Origin: an uncultured Flavobacteriaceae bacterium
GTDB taxonomy: Bacteria; Bacteroidota; Bacteroidia; Flavobacteriales; Flavobacteriaceae
DNA: 64,000 nt
Direction of reading: 5' to 3'
Assembly (NCBI GenBank): GCA_947500445.1
Contig: CANMSB010000001.1
Coordinates: forward strand, 124,001 to 188,000
Below the pieces are notes generated by a model that was given only the letters and a program-made list of their open reading frames with translations, had not been told where the DNA came from and made no database searches. Positions 28,501 through 36,270 of the stretch are shown here, piece after piece; within the stretch, counting starts at the first letter, position 1; each line of letters opens with the position of its first letter. Position numbers and translations under genes: made by a program.

Positions 28501-28996
28501 GCCTGCCGATAATGTAATGGTGCTGACGGCCAGTTATACGGATAAGGGCGGTGCCGTGGCCGGCCCCTTGACCGGAGTGAATTCGGTTACCCTCCGTGGC
28601 AGTACCGTACCCTTTACCGGAAAGGACAAGATATCCGGTTTTGCCCCTATAGAGTTCAGCGGAATGAAACTATTGATCGTACCTGCCGAAGAAGGATGGT
28701 TCGCGCTCGAGGAGATCGATCTTACTGGCGTAACCTCGGTAGGTATTACGGCCGGTTGGCAAGAGGCTCCAAAGGCGGGTATGCAGATAGAAATGCGTTT
28801 GAACGCCCCTGACGGGCCACTTTTGGGTACGGGCAGCATGCCGGTGCCGGTCGCAGGACAACCTGGAGGGATGGTGGTCATTCCCCTGGCGAAATCCATA
28901 AACGAGAAGGCCAAGGAAGTTTATTTTGTGTACAAGCCCAAAGCGGGAGCGGTTTTAGGCCAAGTGGCCTTAATGAACGTTCGTTTTAATGGATAG
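25571..28996 (+). CDS. ThuA / sugar dehydrogenase / PKD / cytochrome c fusion lipoprotein
   Basis: A 1141-residue exported lipoprotein (LFMGC, Cys25) with several domains. Residues about 35-255 are a ThuA trehalose-utilisation domain (ILVFSKTMGFKHSSI, GGGYVGIHAAADTEYDWGWY, FYTGAGHT). About 270-720 is a glucose/sorbosone-type quinoprotein dehydrogenase propeller (EEGLMGIQKDPDYDTN, MGHRNPYRISVDP). About 735-810 is a PKD domain (YEWDLGNGE). About 875-965 is a c-type cytochrome with haem site CKTCH (Cys886, Cys889, His890) and a candidate Met ligand in VMMPAHP. The last 150 residues resemble a carbohydrate-binding module. The inferred role is periplasmic sugar oxidation, with electrons leaving through the fused cytochrome. 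ATG 25589 (MKKVFYF) is an alternative start and gives a cleaner signal peptide. Confidence 0.9.
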   Translation: MIKLFEMKKVFYFLVLSIGILFMGCSDTEQRTGKPKILVFSKTMGFKHSSIPAGMAAIQKLGDAHGFEVDTTKAAETFNDESLQPYSAVVFLSTTGNVLDHVQEAAFERYIQAGGGYVGIHAAADTEYDWGWYSKLAGAQFLSHPAGTPEADFHIVDTKFEATAHFTDSIWRRKDEIYNYKKINPEVNVVMTVDESTYEGGKNGEDHPFAWYHEYDGGRAFYTGAGHTDETYSEELFLKHLLGGIQYAIGGNKVLDYAKATTQIPPDIDRFSKVELLSGGLYEPTEMTVVTANDILIAQRRGEILRFDESKKELKQVAFLEVYHKTLETPDANAEEGLMGIQKDPDYDTNHWVYVYYAPAGDTWVNRLSRFQYKDAVFDMDSEQIVLEVDTQREICCHTGGSIAFGPDKLLYLSTGDNSTPFNEKDVPYTNNGFAPLNDLPGKEQYDARRSSANTNDLRGKILRIKVKEDGSYAIPKGNLFPEGTEKTRPEIYTMGHRNPYRISVDPKKGYVYWGDIGPDSRADSLTTRGPMGYDEMNQARSAGNFGWPLFIGDNKPYMEYDYATGETGTAFDPLLPVNNSRNNTGLKELPPAQPAFMFYPYTDSPDYPQAGSGGRNAMAGPTYYSDLFPDGGGLPSYYDGKVIVYDWMRGWMMAVSLFEDGTFNKMEPFASDIEVNNLIDMELGPDGRMYLLEYGSGWFTKNDDSGLGYVSFNGGNRAPLIDNMIVDKTSGKLPLSIKATVTARDREKDVVSYEWDLGNGETRETTEPEIEHTYKDAGDYRVSVTVKDDKGAAASAKPVLVTAGNSRPEISIDLSGGNASFFIAGTPVNYKVTVNDPDGEDTIDLNNVFVSVDYMEGMDEVNKSLGHHQVSAAVTGKALTQSMDCKTCHKEAEASIGPTYLAVAEKYQGDANALSYLQKKIIAGGAGVWGEVMMPAHPNVTSSESEQIARYIQSLVATGNEEKSLPLAGSIVPKPSPADNVMVLTASYTDKGGAVAGPLTGVNSVTLRGSTVPFTGKDKISGFAPIEFSGMKLLIVPAEEGWFALEEIDLTGVTSVGITAGWQEAPKAGMQIEMRLNAPDGPLLGTGSMPVPVAGQPGGMVVIPLAKSINEKAKEVYFVYKPKAGAVLGQVALMNVRFNG

Positions 28997-29006
28997 TCAC
29001 CAATAG

Positions 29007-29040
29007 ACGCATACCATTTCCAAGTTAAAATGGTATTGGT
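29007..29040. repeat. Palindromic intergenic element, copy 1
   Basis: ATACCATTT (29011-29019) pairs with AAATGGTAT (29028-29036), an inner TTCCAAGTTA lying between or overlapping the arms. A related element is at 37616-37646. No T run follows, so it is probably not a terminator itself. Confidence 0.5.
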
Positions 29041-29064
29041 CGGTACTAAATTTTACGATAGAAG

Positions 29065-29091
29065 AGGCCGGTTCTTAGGAACTGGCCTTTT
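29065..29091 (+). terminator. Rho-independent terminator after the ThuA fusion gene
   Basis: AGGCCGGTTC (29065-29074) pairs with GAACTGGCCT (29079-29088) with one G-T wobble and a 4-base loop, followed by TTT. It is about 70 bp past the stop codon. Confidence 0.75.
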
Positions 29092-29178
29092 GTGTGACGG
29101 GATAATCCGTAGGATACATTACCACTGTACCGATAATCGATTATTTTGAAGGGAAATGTATTGTGATAAAAAATGTGT

Positions 29179-29565
29179 CTATCGTTTTACGTCCAACTGG
29201 GACGCAGCCATATCGGCCGCTTCCATTTTCAGGAAAGCCTTGTAAATCTCTTGTTTTTCGGGAAGCGTAAATGTTTTGTTTTCAAACCATTCGTGTGCCG
29301 CAATTTTTTCGTTTTCCACTTGGGCCTTTCGAATGGCATTTAAGGAAACGATGTGCCAATGTGCTCCCTTGTTCCGGGAAACGGAATAACCGATATCGGC
29401 CACGATATAGGATATTTTCGGTTGGTTTACCAATCGCACTCCATTTTTAAGTATGGCAAGGGTTTTGGTAAGTTTCACTACTTCGGAAAAAGAATATCGC
29501 GCAAAATCGGAAAATCCGTCCTGCCGCACATTATACACTTTATCGCCTACTTTTAATTTTTCCAT
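29179..29565 (-). CDS. Hypothetical protein, 128 residues
   Basis: I do not recognise this family. The protein is soluble and has no signal peptide. The N-terminal half looks like a small beta-barrel (MEKLKVGDKVYNVRQDGFSDFARYSFSEVVKL, then LAILKNGVRLVNQPK), the centre is GYSVSRNKGAHWHIVS, and the C-terminal 60 residues are helical and charged. The barrel-like start resembles SH3/KOW-type modules, but this is weak. A clear promoter (29582-29611) directly precedes it, which supports a real gene transcribed alone. Confidence 0.65.
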   Translation of the reverse strand: MEKLKVGDKVYNVRQDGFSDFARYSFSEVVKLTKTLAILKNGVRLVNQPKISYIVADIGYSVSRNKGAHWHIVSLNAIRKAQVENEKIAAHEWFENKTFTLPEKQEIYKAFLKMEAADMAASQLDVKR

Positions 29566-29581
29566 TGGGACTCAAAGTTGG

Positions 29582-29611
29582 CAAAAATAGAAGTGATTTT
29601 GGTTTCCCAAA
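29582..29611 (-). promoter_or_regulatory. Consensus-like Bacteroidota promoter
   Basis: On the minus strand TTTG (29611-29608), an 18-bp spacer and TATTTTTG (29589-29582) match the TTTG-N17-20-TAnnTTTG pattern. The start codon of the hypothetical gene lies 16 bp further on. Confidence 0.7.
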
Positions 29612-29645
29612 AACAAGTTTGTCCCGAATTATCAACAAAGTAGGT

Positions 29646-30104
29646 TTACCAGAGTTGTCGCATGCCAACGAGGGTCATGGTCCATACGATCAATGAAGAA
29701 AAAAAGATACCTATGGTATTGGCCAAAAAGGCTTTTTGGCGTTCTATTTTAAAAAGATAGCTGGCAATACTGCCTGCGTATACGCCCGTACCGGGTATCG
29801 GTAGCATAACGAAGAAGATAAGCCCCCAAAAACCATATTTTCTGATATTTTTCCCGGAACCTGTTTTGGCCCTTTTTGCTACAAAAATGGCATTTTTCTT
29901 GTAAAACCTCCAACGTAGTAAATACTTGTTCACACGATCAAGAAAAAAGGACATCATTGGAAAAACGAGCACATTGGCCGTAAAACATATGGCGAAAACG
30001 GCATAGATATTCAGCCCTTTAATCATTCCGAACGGAATACCGACTTTCGCCTCCCCAAAAGGAGAGATGCTCCATAAAAATGCTATAAAGAAGTCTTGAA
30101 TCAA
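29646..30104 (-). CDS. Small multidrug export family membrane protein
   Basis: This 152-residue membrane protein of the small multidrug-export (Sm_multidrug_ex) family has about four hydrophobic segments. The hallmarks are FLWSISPFGEAKVGIPFGM near the N-terminus and KYGFWGLIFFVMLPIPGTGVYAGSIASYLF in the second half. Despite the family name, substrates are not well established. The start is inferred as TTG 30104: an in-frame stop lies five codons upstream, and the next ATG (residue 27) would cut into the conserved first helix. A TAGTTTTG box on the minus strand (30132-30125) lies 20 bp upstream. Confidence 0.85.
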   Translation of the reverse strand: MIQDFFIAFLWSISPFGEAKVGIPFGMIKGLNIYAVFAICFTANVLVFPMMSFFLDRVNKYLLRWRFYKKNAIFVAKRAKTGSGKNIRKYGFWGLIFFVMLPIPGTGVYAGSIASYLFKIERQKAFLANTIGIFFSSLIVWTMTLVGMRQLW

Positions 30105-30214
30105 AAGCGTTTTCTTTTAACGTGCAAAACTAACGCACAAAAAAGGATTTACATATAATCCGGACTTAAAAAAGTCATAATGTTTGAGGTGTTTGAAAAT
30201 TTTGTAGTGGTTTT

Positions 30215-31135
30215 TCACTCGTTGACGGTGTTTGGCTGTCCTTCCACTTCAAAATGGAAGAGATCGGGTCGGCTGTAGTGCCCGTTCGCGTCAAAATCAA
30301 GCCTGCTCTGGATAACCTCTTCCAAGTCCAAGGTAGCACTGACCAATCCCGAAGAGCCGAAAAGGGGGCCGGACAAAATTTTGCCCAAAGGCGATACGAT
30401 AAGGCTCCCACCTGGGCATAGGACTTCGGGAGACTTCTTCACTAGTTTTTGATACGTTTTCGGATACATCGATTTGGTATGGTATTGATTGCAACCCAGA
30501 ACGAAACAGCGTCCTTCTAGGGCTATATGTTGCATAGTGGCCGTCCATTCCGGGCGGGCGTCCGCAGTTGGGGCAATATAAAGGTCCAGTCCTTTTTGAT
30601 ACATGGCCATACGGGCCAGGGGCATATAGTTTTCCCAGCAGATCAAACCGCCCATGCGACCAATTTTAGTTTGTAAACTGACTAGTGATTCGGCGCCCGC
30701 TTCCGCCCAAACAATACGTTCGGTGCCCGTAGGCTTTATTTTTCGATGCACCCCAAGCAGCCCTTTTTCGGGTGAAATGTACAGCATGGAACAGTACAAG
30801 CTACCGTTATGTTCCATTTTTTCGGTACATCCGATGTTGAGGTATACGTTTTCCTCGGCCGACAGTTTCTCCAACCTATTAAGGTCTTCACCCTGCAGCG
30901 AAATACTGTTTTTATGGTATTCCGCATATAGTTCCCTGCCTTCTTTTGTTCTGCTTCCAATGGTCGCCCCAAAATCGAAACCTCGGGGGTATCCGGGGAC
31001 AAAAGACTCCGGAAAAACGAGTAACTGACAGCCTTCCGCTGCATATTTTTGGGTCAGGGAAACGACTTTGTCCAAGGTTTTTTCCTTGTCAAAAAAAACG
31101 GGGCTATCCTGTACAAGACCAACCTTTACCTTCAT
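30215..31135 (-). CDS. Nitrilase / carbon-nitrogen hydrolase
   Basis: This 306-residue cytoplasmic hydrolase has the catalytic triad of the nitrilase superfamily: Glu43 in FPESFVPGYP, Lys132 in HRKIKPTGTERIVW and Cys166 in GGLICWENYMPLARM. The CWENYMPL sequence and RKxKPTxxER are typical of true nitrilases, which convert nitriles to carboxylic acids and ammonia, rather than of amidases. The substrate is unknown. The gene is the last of a leftward operon with a VOC-fold protein, an M28 and an M1 peptidase, and starts 10 bp after the M1 stop. Confidence 0.9.
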   Translation of the reverse strand: MKVKVGLVQDSPVFFDKEKTLDKVVSLTQKYAAEGCQLLVFPESFVPGYPRGFDFGATIGSRTKEGRELYAEYHKNSISLQGEDLNRLEKLSAEENVYLNIGCTEKMEHNGSLYCSMLYISPEKGLLGVHRKIKPTGTERIVWAEAGAESLVSLQTKIGRMGGLICWENYMPLARMAMYQKGLDLYIAPTADARPEWTATMQHIALEGRCFVLGCNQYHTKSMYPKTYQKLVKKSPEVLCPGGSLIVSPLGKILSGPLFGSSGLVSATLDLEEVIQSRLDFDANGHYSRPDLFHFEVEGQPNTVNE

Positions 31136-31145
31136 AATGCCGCCT

Positions 31146-32768
31146 TTAGTTTACCAATTGGGTCGTTACGTAGTAGTCACGGGCCGTTACCAGCTGCTTT
31201 TCGCTATACCGCAAGCGTTCGGTCTGCCATTCGCTAGTAGGCGAAATCACATGCGACGATTTACCGGTATGCACCAAAATGGGCATTTCAAAACCTTCCA
31301 CCACATGGGTGTACCGATGGCTAACGGTTCCGTCGCTGTTAAACCGGTATTCCAATACGGGAATATCGGTGGTTCTAAGGTATTGTTCGAATATCGGTAC
31401 CAGATTCAGGCCCGACTTCTCAATGATATACGTCTCTATTTGTTGGGTTGTCACCGTTTGATGATAAAATTCGGTATTCAGCCCCCTTAATATTTTTCGC
31501 CATTTCGCGTCGTCGTCGAGAAGTGTTCGGATCATATGCAAGAGGTTTGCCCCTTTGTAATACATGTCCCCACTACCTTCATGGTTTACGTTATAGGTTC
31601 CGATGACCGTACGATCATTGCGAATGCCACGCCGCGTGCCTACCACATAGTCCGCGGCTGCTTTGGTACCGTAGTAATAATCCAAGAACAAACTTTCGGA
31701 GTAGGCGGTGAACCCTTCGTGTACCCACATATCCGCGGCATCCTTATACGTAATGTTGTTGGCGAACCATTCATGGCCGGCCTCGTGTATGATGATAAAA
31801 TCGAATTTGAGTCCCCAACCGGTACCGGAAAGGTCGGTGCCCAAATATCCTTTTTTAAATTGATTTCCGTAAGTCACCGAGCTTTGGTGCTCCATGCCCA
31901 AGTAGGGCACCTGTACCAGTTTAAAGCCGTCCTCATAAAAAGGGTAGGGGCCGAACCAATGCTCAAAGGCCTTCATCATTTTGGGGGCATCCTTGAAATG
32001 GGGCTTTGCTTTTTCGAGATCGGCACGAAGAACATAGTAGTCCATATCCAAAATACCCTTTTCGCCCTTGTATCTTTCACCAAAATGTACATAGTCGCCA
32101 ATGTTTACGTTGACCCCATAGTTATTGATCGGGTTCGAAACGAACCAATGGTAGGTATTGGTTTCCGTATCTACCTTGCGCAAACGCCCGTTGGAGATGT
32201 TCATTAGTCCTTTAGGGACTTTTACGCTGATGGCCATGCTATCCACTTCATCGTACATATGGTCTTTGTTGGGCCACCAAACGCTAGCACCCAACCCTTG
32301 GCAAGAAGTGGCCACAAAATGCTTTCCATTAGTGTCCTTTTTCCAGGAGAACCCTCCGTCCCAAGGAGCGTTTATCGCCTCTCGTGGACTTCCGGAATAG
32401 GATACCCGTATTTCGTTGAACGCTCCTTTTTTTTGCTTTTTTACGAGTTTTACAAAATGGGCATTTCCCTTGGAGGAAACCTCCAATGCCTGCCCATCTT
32501 GAATTATCTTTTCGATTTTTAGGGGTGGTTGCAGGTCTATCTGTAACACTTGTTGTTCTTCCAAAACCTGATAACGTATGGTATTATGTCCCGCAATGCT
32601 TTTTTTATCGGGTAGTACCTCAATATTAAGATGATAATAATTGAGGTCCCACCAGGCCCGTTCCGGTGTTATACTGCCCCTAAGGGTATCTTGCATCGTA
32701 AATTCCTGTCCGAACGCAGTGGCGGTCAGCATAAAGCAAAATAGGAAATAATGTATTGGCTTGCTCAT
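31146..32768 (-). CDS. M1-family metallopeptidase, exported
   Basis: Zinc aminopeptidase of 540 residues counted from ATG 32768 (MSKPIHYFLFCFMLTATAFGQ, a signal peptide). The frame remains open nine codons further to a TTG at 32795, but those residues do not belong to the signal. The catalytic site is HEAGHEW (His328, Glu329, His332) with the third ligand Glu351 in WVHEGFTAYSE, exactly 19 residues on as in the family. An N-terminal beta-domain (WWDLNYYHLNIEVLPDKKSIAGHNTI) precedes it. It probably removes N-terminal residues from peptides in the periplasm. It sits in the operon between the M28 peptidase and the nitrilase. Confidence 0.92.
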   Translation of the reverse strand: MSKPIHYFLFCFMLTATAFGQEFTMQDTLRGSITPERAWWDLNYYHLNIEVLPDKKSIAGHNTIRYQVLEEQQVLQIDLQPPLKIEKIIQDGQALEVSSKGNAHFVKLVKKQKKGAFNEIRVSYSGSPREAINAPWDGGFSWKKDTNGKHFVATSCQGLGASVWWPNKDHMYDEVDSMAISVKVPKGLMNISNGRLRKVDTETNTYHWFVSNPINNYGVNVNIGDYVHFGERYKGEKGILDMDYYVLRADLEKAKPHFKDAPKMMKAFEHWFGPYPFYEDGFKLVQVPYLGMEHQSSVTYGNQFKKGYLGTDLSGTGWGLKFDFIIIHEAGHEWFANNITYKDAADMWVHEGFTAYSESLFLDYYYGTKAAADYVVGTRRGIRNDRTVIGTYNVNHEGSGDMYYKGANLLHMIRTLLDDDAKWRKILRGLNTEFYHQTVTTQQIETYIIEKSGLNLVPIFEQYLRTTDIPVLEYRFNSDGTVSHRYTHVVEGFEMPILVHTGKSSHVISPTSEWQTERLRYSEKQLVTARDYYVTTQLVN

Positions 32769-32828
32769 TTTGGGCTTGGGGCTAGGGTGAATCAAAACTA
32801 TAAGGCCATAACAATGGTTTGAACTGGC

Positions 32829-34160
32829 TTATCGAAAAATAGCGTTCGGGAAAACGACCGGACTTTCAAAGCCATCTTTTCCCACTGCCGAAATTCCGAA
32901 AAAATAATTATCAATAACGATGCCATCCAGGGTATACTCCGTTAGGTTTCCAACAAACCGGCTGTTGTCCCAAGTAGGGGATGTAGTATCGCGCCAATAG
33001 ATTTTATAGCCAACGGCCCCGTCCACCGGACTCCATTGAAACTTTGCGGACGGTTCTACGATTCCGCCGATACTTACCGAGGTCGGTGCCGGGGGTGCCC
33101 ATGCCAGGGAGGCGAGGTTGATGGCATTTACGGCGGTCAACTTGCGGGCATATTCAAAATTTACATGTTCCAGAACATCACCGTAGGCAATGCCTCCTTC
33201 CGTTCGGATGTCTTGGTGTTGTTGGGTATAGTTTTCATGGGCCTCCATGATTCGAATTCCCGCATAACCTGCGTCATTGAAAGGCCTATGGTGTCCACCA
33301 CGTCCAAAACGATCTAGGCGGTATACCAGCATTGGATGCATCTCCGGCATATAGGTCCTTACATTTTTATAGACGTAACGGGCCAATTGTCTTGAAATAC
33401 CATCGACCTCACCGCCATAAAAACGACGGGCCTTACGCTTTTTCTCCGTTTCGGTCGGCGGCACGGGTTCCGAAAATATCCTAAAATCGGTGTTGCTGGT
33501 AATGCCATCTACACCGGTAATATTGCCTATCATGTCATTGTTGAAAATGCCTATGATCTCCCATCCTTGTTCCTTGGCGTGGGCGGCAAGGCCTTTCCCG
33601 CCATACAGCCCTTGTTCCTCTCCCGATAGTCCCAAAAAAAGGATGCTGTTTTCAAATTCGTATTGCGAAAGTACCCTAGCGGCTTCCAAAGTGCCGGCCA
33701 TGCCGCTGGCATTGTCATTGGCGCCGGGAGCATCGGAGGTATGATCGTTCGGGTCGCTTACCCTTGAATCGATATCGCCACTCATAATGATGTATCGGTT
33801 AGGGTATTTTGTACCCCGTTTGACGGCCAGCACGTTTACCACCCAAACATCCTCGGTAATACGGTCGTTATCTCCTTTCGGGACAAGATTTTTTTGATAG
33901 GAAACTTCTAGGCAACCTGCACAGGCCTTTGCCGTTTTCTCGAACTCCGATTTGATCCATCTTCTTGCGGCCCCGATGCCCCGCGTTTTGGAAAGGGTAT
34001 CGCTTAAGGTGTGTCGCGTGCCAAAATTTGCCAATGTGGCAACATCGGAAGCGATTCGTTCGGCGGAAATGGAATCAATTATGGAGTACAGGCGTTGATC
34101 GGTCTGTGCGTTTGCCATAAGACAAACGAAAAATGCTAAAAATAAAAATCTGCTTTTCAT
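32829..34160 (-). CDS. M28-family aminopeptidase, exported, with a fibronectin-like C-terminal domain
   Basis: A 443-residue exported zinc peptidase (signal MKSRFLFLAFFVCLMANAQ). The M28 fold shows Asp149 in SDAPGANDNASG, Glu181/Glu182 in LSGEEQGLYGG, NNDMIG, and the late His in GRGGHHRPF. The first metal ligand position, normally the His of a GHYDS-type motif, reads SGDIDS with Asp129, which is unusual. The last 90 residues (PAPTSVSIGGIVEPSAKFQWSPVDGAVGYKIYW) look like a fibronectin type III domain. It releases N-terminal amino acids or acts on larger peptides; the substrate is unknown. It is in the operon with the VOC protein upstream and the M1 peptidase downstream. Confidence 0.88.
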   Translation of the reverse strand: MKSRFLFLAFFVCLMANAQTDQRLYSIIDSISAERIASDVATLANFGTRHTLSDTLSKTRGIGAARRWIKSEFEKTAKACAGCLEVSYQKNLVPKGDNDRITEDVWVVNVLAVKRGTKYPNRYIIMSGDIDSRVSDPNDHTSDAPGANDNASGMAGTLEAARVLSQYEFENSILFLGLSGEEQGLYGGKGLAAHAKEQGWEIIGIFNNDMIGNITGVDGITSNTDFRIFSEPVPPTETEKKRKARRFYGGEVDGISRQLARYVYKNVRTYMPEMHPMLVYRLDRFGRGGHHRPFNDAGYAGIRIMEAHENYTQQHQDIRTEGGIAYGDVLEHVNFEYARKLTAVNAINLASLAWAPPAPTSVSIGGIVEPSAKFQWSPVDGAVGYKIYWRDTTSPTWDNSRFVGNLTEYTLDGIVIDNYFFGISAVGKDGFESPVVFPNAIFR

Positions 34161-34200
34161 CTATTTGTAAATTGAAAAAGTTTGAACCGTTTTATGGTGT

Positions 34201-34704
34201 TCAATTACCGATTAACTCTACAAAGACACCATCGGGATCTTGTATGAGCACAAATTTGCGACCATCCCCAATGGTAAGGCCGGGTTCGCTCAACAAGGGA
34301 ATACCACTTTCTTTGATGCGTTCCGATATTGCGTCCATGGTATTCACGAACAAGGTCATGTAACGCATTCCGTTCTGTTCTTGAATGTATCGGTCTTTTC
34401 CCGAGCCTTCTTTTTGAAAGGAAACGAGTTTGAGCTCAGAGGCGGTTTCGCTATTTTCAACCTTAAGAATTTTTACGTCAAAGGCCACACCTCCCGATAG
34501 TCCGGATCTTTTGCTAAATGTCGAATCTACGGTAAAGGCACCCACTTCCTGCAATCCGATCACTTCGGTATAAAAGGCGTAAGATGCCTCCATATCGGAA
34601 GCTACAAGGCCTATGGATATTGTCGGTTTATCAAAATTAGGTACATCCTGTCCCATAAGGAGGAAACCGTAGCACAAACATAGAAAGAACTGTAATTTTC
34701 GCAT
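34201..34704 (-). CDS. Exported VOC-fold (glyoxalase/dioxygenase-like) protein
   Basis: This 167-residue protein has the signal peptide MRKLQFFLCLCYGFLLMGQ and a single VOC repeat pair: ISIGLVASDMEASYAFYTEVIGLQEVG at the start and MRYMTLFVNTMDAISERIKESGIPLLSEPGLTIGDGRKFVLIQDPDGVFVELIG at the end. VOC proteins bind a metal between paired beta-alpha-beta modules, but ligands are not fully conserved here and an export signal is uncommon for the fold. It is the first gene of a leftward operon of two peptidases and a nitrilase. The upstream region is rich in GACAT sites. Confidence 0.82.
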   Translation of the reverse strand: MRKLQFFLCLCYGFLLMGQDVPNFDKPTISIGLVASDMEASYAFYTEVIGLQEVGAFTVDSTFSKRSGLSGGVAFDVKILKVENSETASELKLVSFQKEGSGKDRYIQEQNGMRYMTLFVNTMDAISERIKESGIPLLSEPGLTIGDGRKFVLIQDPDGVFVELIGN

Positions 34705-35088
34705 AGTTAATTTTTTTAGTGTTACCTACTGTGCAAATGAAAAAAGTTTAAACGAGTTCATTGCACCACATTGTTGTTTCCTAGGGCCATACCATTTGGT
34801 TTCTGGTGGATGACGAACGGAAATATAGCGACATCCAATATCAGTGTTCGGTGCATGGCGGTTACATGACATATGCGTTTGGTTGCAGGAACAATGTATT
34901 AAAATTAACTGGATTATTAAGATAAAAAAAGCAGTTGCCCTGCCAACGATTTTAGCGGATGGTTGAAGTGGTTGTGTCGGGGTTCGTTCCGTTCGGTCGA
35001 AAATGCTATGCGACGGACATTTCCGGTATGTCTGCGACATCGATGTCTTTTTAAGAATGTCACATCCCAATTGCATCGAACTTGGGCA
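34705..35088. promoter_or_regulatory. 384-bp intergenic region with clustered GACAT half-sites
   Basis: There is no gene here; the one open frame has no recognisable content. GACAT occurs at 34830, 34868, 35016 and 35036 and its complement ATGTC at 35028, 35043 and 35057. These form a GACAT-N7-ATGTC inverted repeat followed by the perfect palindrome GACATCGATGTC (35036-35047). The region lies upstream of the VOC-M28-M1-nitrilase operon and is the likely site of its regulation. Confidence 0.5.
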
Positions 35089-36264
35089 TTAATACCCAGA
35101 ACCGGTTTTCCCTTTTTTAAGCTGTAAAATACCGATGAGCGGCCCTATTGCCAAGAGAACAAATAGGTATTCTATCGCTATGTTTTCGGACATCAGGGAT
35201 AGCAACTGAATGCTGACGATACTGATGGCGAAGCCGATACAATTGACAAGTGTTAACCCCGTTCCTCTTAGATCGGCCGCTACGGTTTGTGCCACCAAAC
35301 TGGAGAACTGTGGAGAATCTGCGGTGACCGCCATGCCCCATAAACACCAGATGGTAACAAAGCCCATGGTGGTAAAACCAAAAAATAATGGGGACAGCAG
35401 GCAACAACAGCCGGAAACCATTAGTGCGCGCAACGCCACTTTTTTACTTCCGATCTTAAGGGACCAAAAACCGCCAATGGCGCATGATAGCGCGCCGCCC
35501 AGAAAAACCAAAAAAGTCATCAAAGGAACCGAAATCGTAGTGCCGTTGCCGCCATTTACCGCGGTTATTGCCAAGGGGGTAAAGGCCCAAAAGGCGTAAA
35601 GTTCCCACATGTGGCCAAAATACCCAAAAGCCGCTTTACGAAAAGGGGCCGTTTTAAAGAGCTGTATACCTGCTCCCAACTGTAATCCGATACTTGGTTT
35701 GCGGTGCGGCCCGTCCGGAACCAATAGCCATAACAGTAAACCACCGATAACGGTAATGGCGCTGGTCGCCTTTATGATCAGTGTATGATCGGTATCCCAA
35801 GCTAGGGCACGTATCAAATAAGGGAGTGCCGACCCGAGCACTAAGGCGCCCACTAAAAGACCCAAGGCTTTCCCCAGTTTTTTCCCATAGTAATCCGCGG
35901 CAATTTTCATTCCCACGGGGTAAATTCCCGCAAGGAAAAAACCGGTTCCGAAGCGGGCCAGTAACAAGGCTATTTTAGAACTATCGATAAAAAGTAAGGA
36001 TAGGTTACATAGCGCGGTTAGCAGTGCACAGCCAAAAAAAACCTTGGAAGGGCTAAAGCGGTCGGCAATCGTAAAAAGGGCGAAAACCAATGTGCCGATA
36101 ATGAAACCCAATTGCACTGATGAAAGCAGGTAACCCGAAGCTTCCGGTCCAAAACCTGTTTTTTCGGCAAGTTCGTTCACGATTACGTTACCGGAAAACC
36201 AAGTAGCGGTACATGCAAATTGTGCAATGATCAAGGTCGAAAGGATATGTCCGGGAGGTCTCAA
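35089..36264 (-). CDS. MFS transporter
   Basis: A 391-residue inner-membrane transporter with about twelve hydrophobic helices and the major facilitator loop DRFSPSKVFFGCALLTALC between helices 2 and 3. The motif AQFACTATWFSGN at the N-terminus and GPEASGYLLSSVQLGFIIGTL fit a family of uncharacterised MFS proteins near the nitrate/cyanate porter branches; the substrate is unknown. The start is inferred as TTG 36264: no ATG exists before the first helices and the upstream gene ends 6 bp away. It probably forms an operon with the propeller-SnoaL protein upstream. Confidence 0.85.
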   Translation of the reverse strand: MRPPGHILSTLIIAQFACTATWFSGNVIVNELAEKTGFGPEASGYLLSSVQLGFIIGTLVFALFTIADRFSPSKVFFGCALLTALCNLSLLFIDSSKIALLLARFGTGFFLAGIYPVGMKIAADYYGKKLGKALGLLVGALVLGSALPYLIRALAWDTDHTLIIKATSAITVIGGLLLWLLVPDGPHRKPSIGLQLGAGIQLFKTAPFRKAAFGYFGHMWELYAFWAFTPLAITAVNGGNGTTISVPLMTFLVFLGGALSCAIGGFWSLKIGSKKVALRALMVSGCCCLLSPLFFGFTTMGFVTIWCLWGMAVTADSPQFSSLVAQTVAADLRGTGLTLVNCIGFAISIVSIQLLSLMSENIAIEYLFVLLAIGPLIGILQLKKGKTGSGY

Positions 36265-36270
36265 ATGTGC

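Noticed and set aside
34726-35076. Open frame of 116 codons on the minus strand upstream of the VOC gene
   Set aside because: Composition is unlike its neighbours and the hydrophobic patch is isolated. The region is better explained by clustered GACAT sites.
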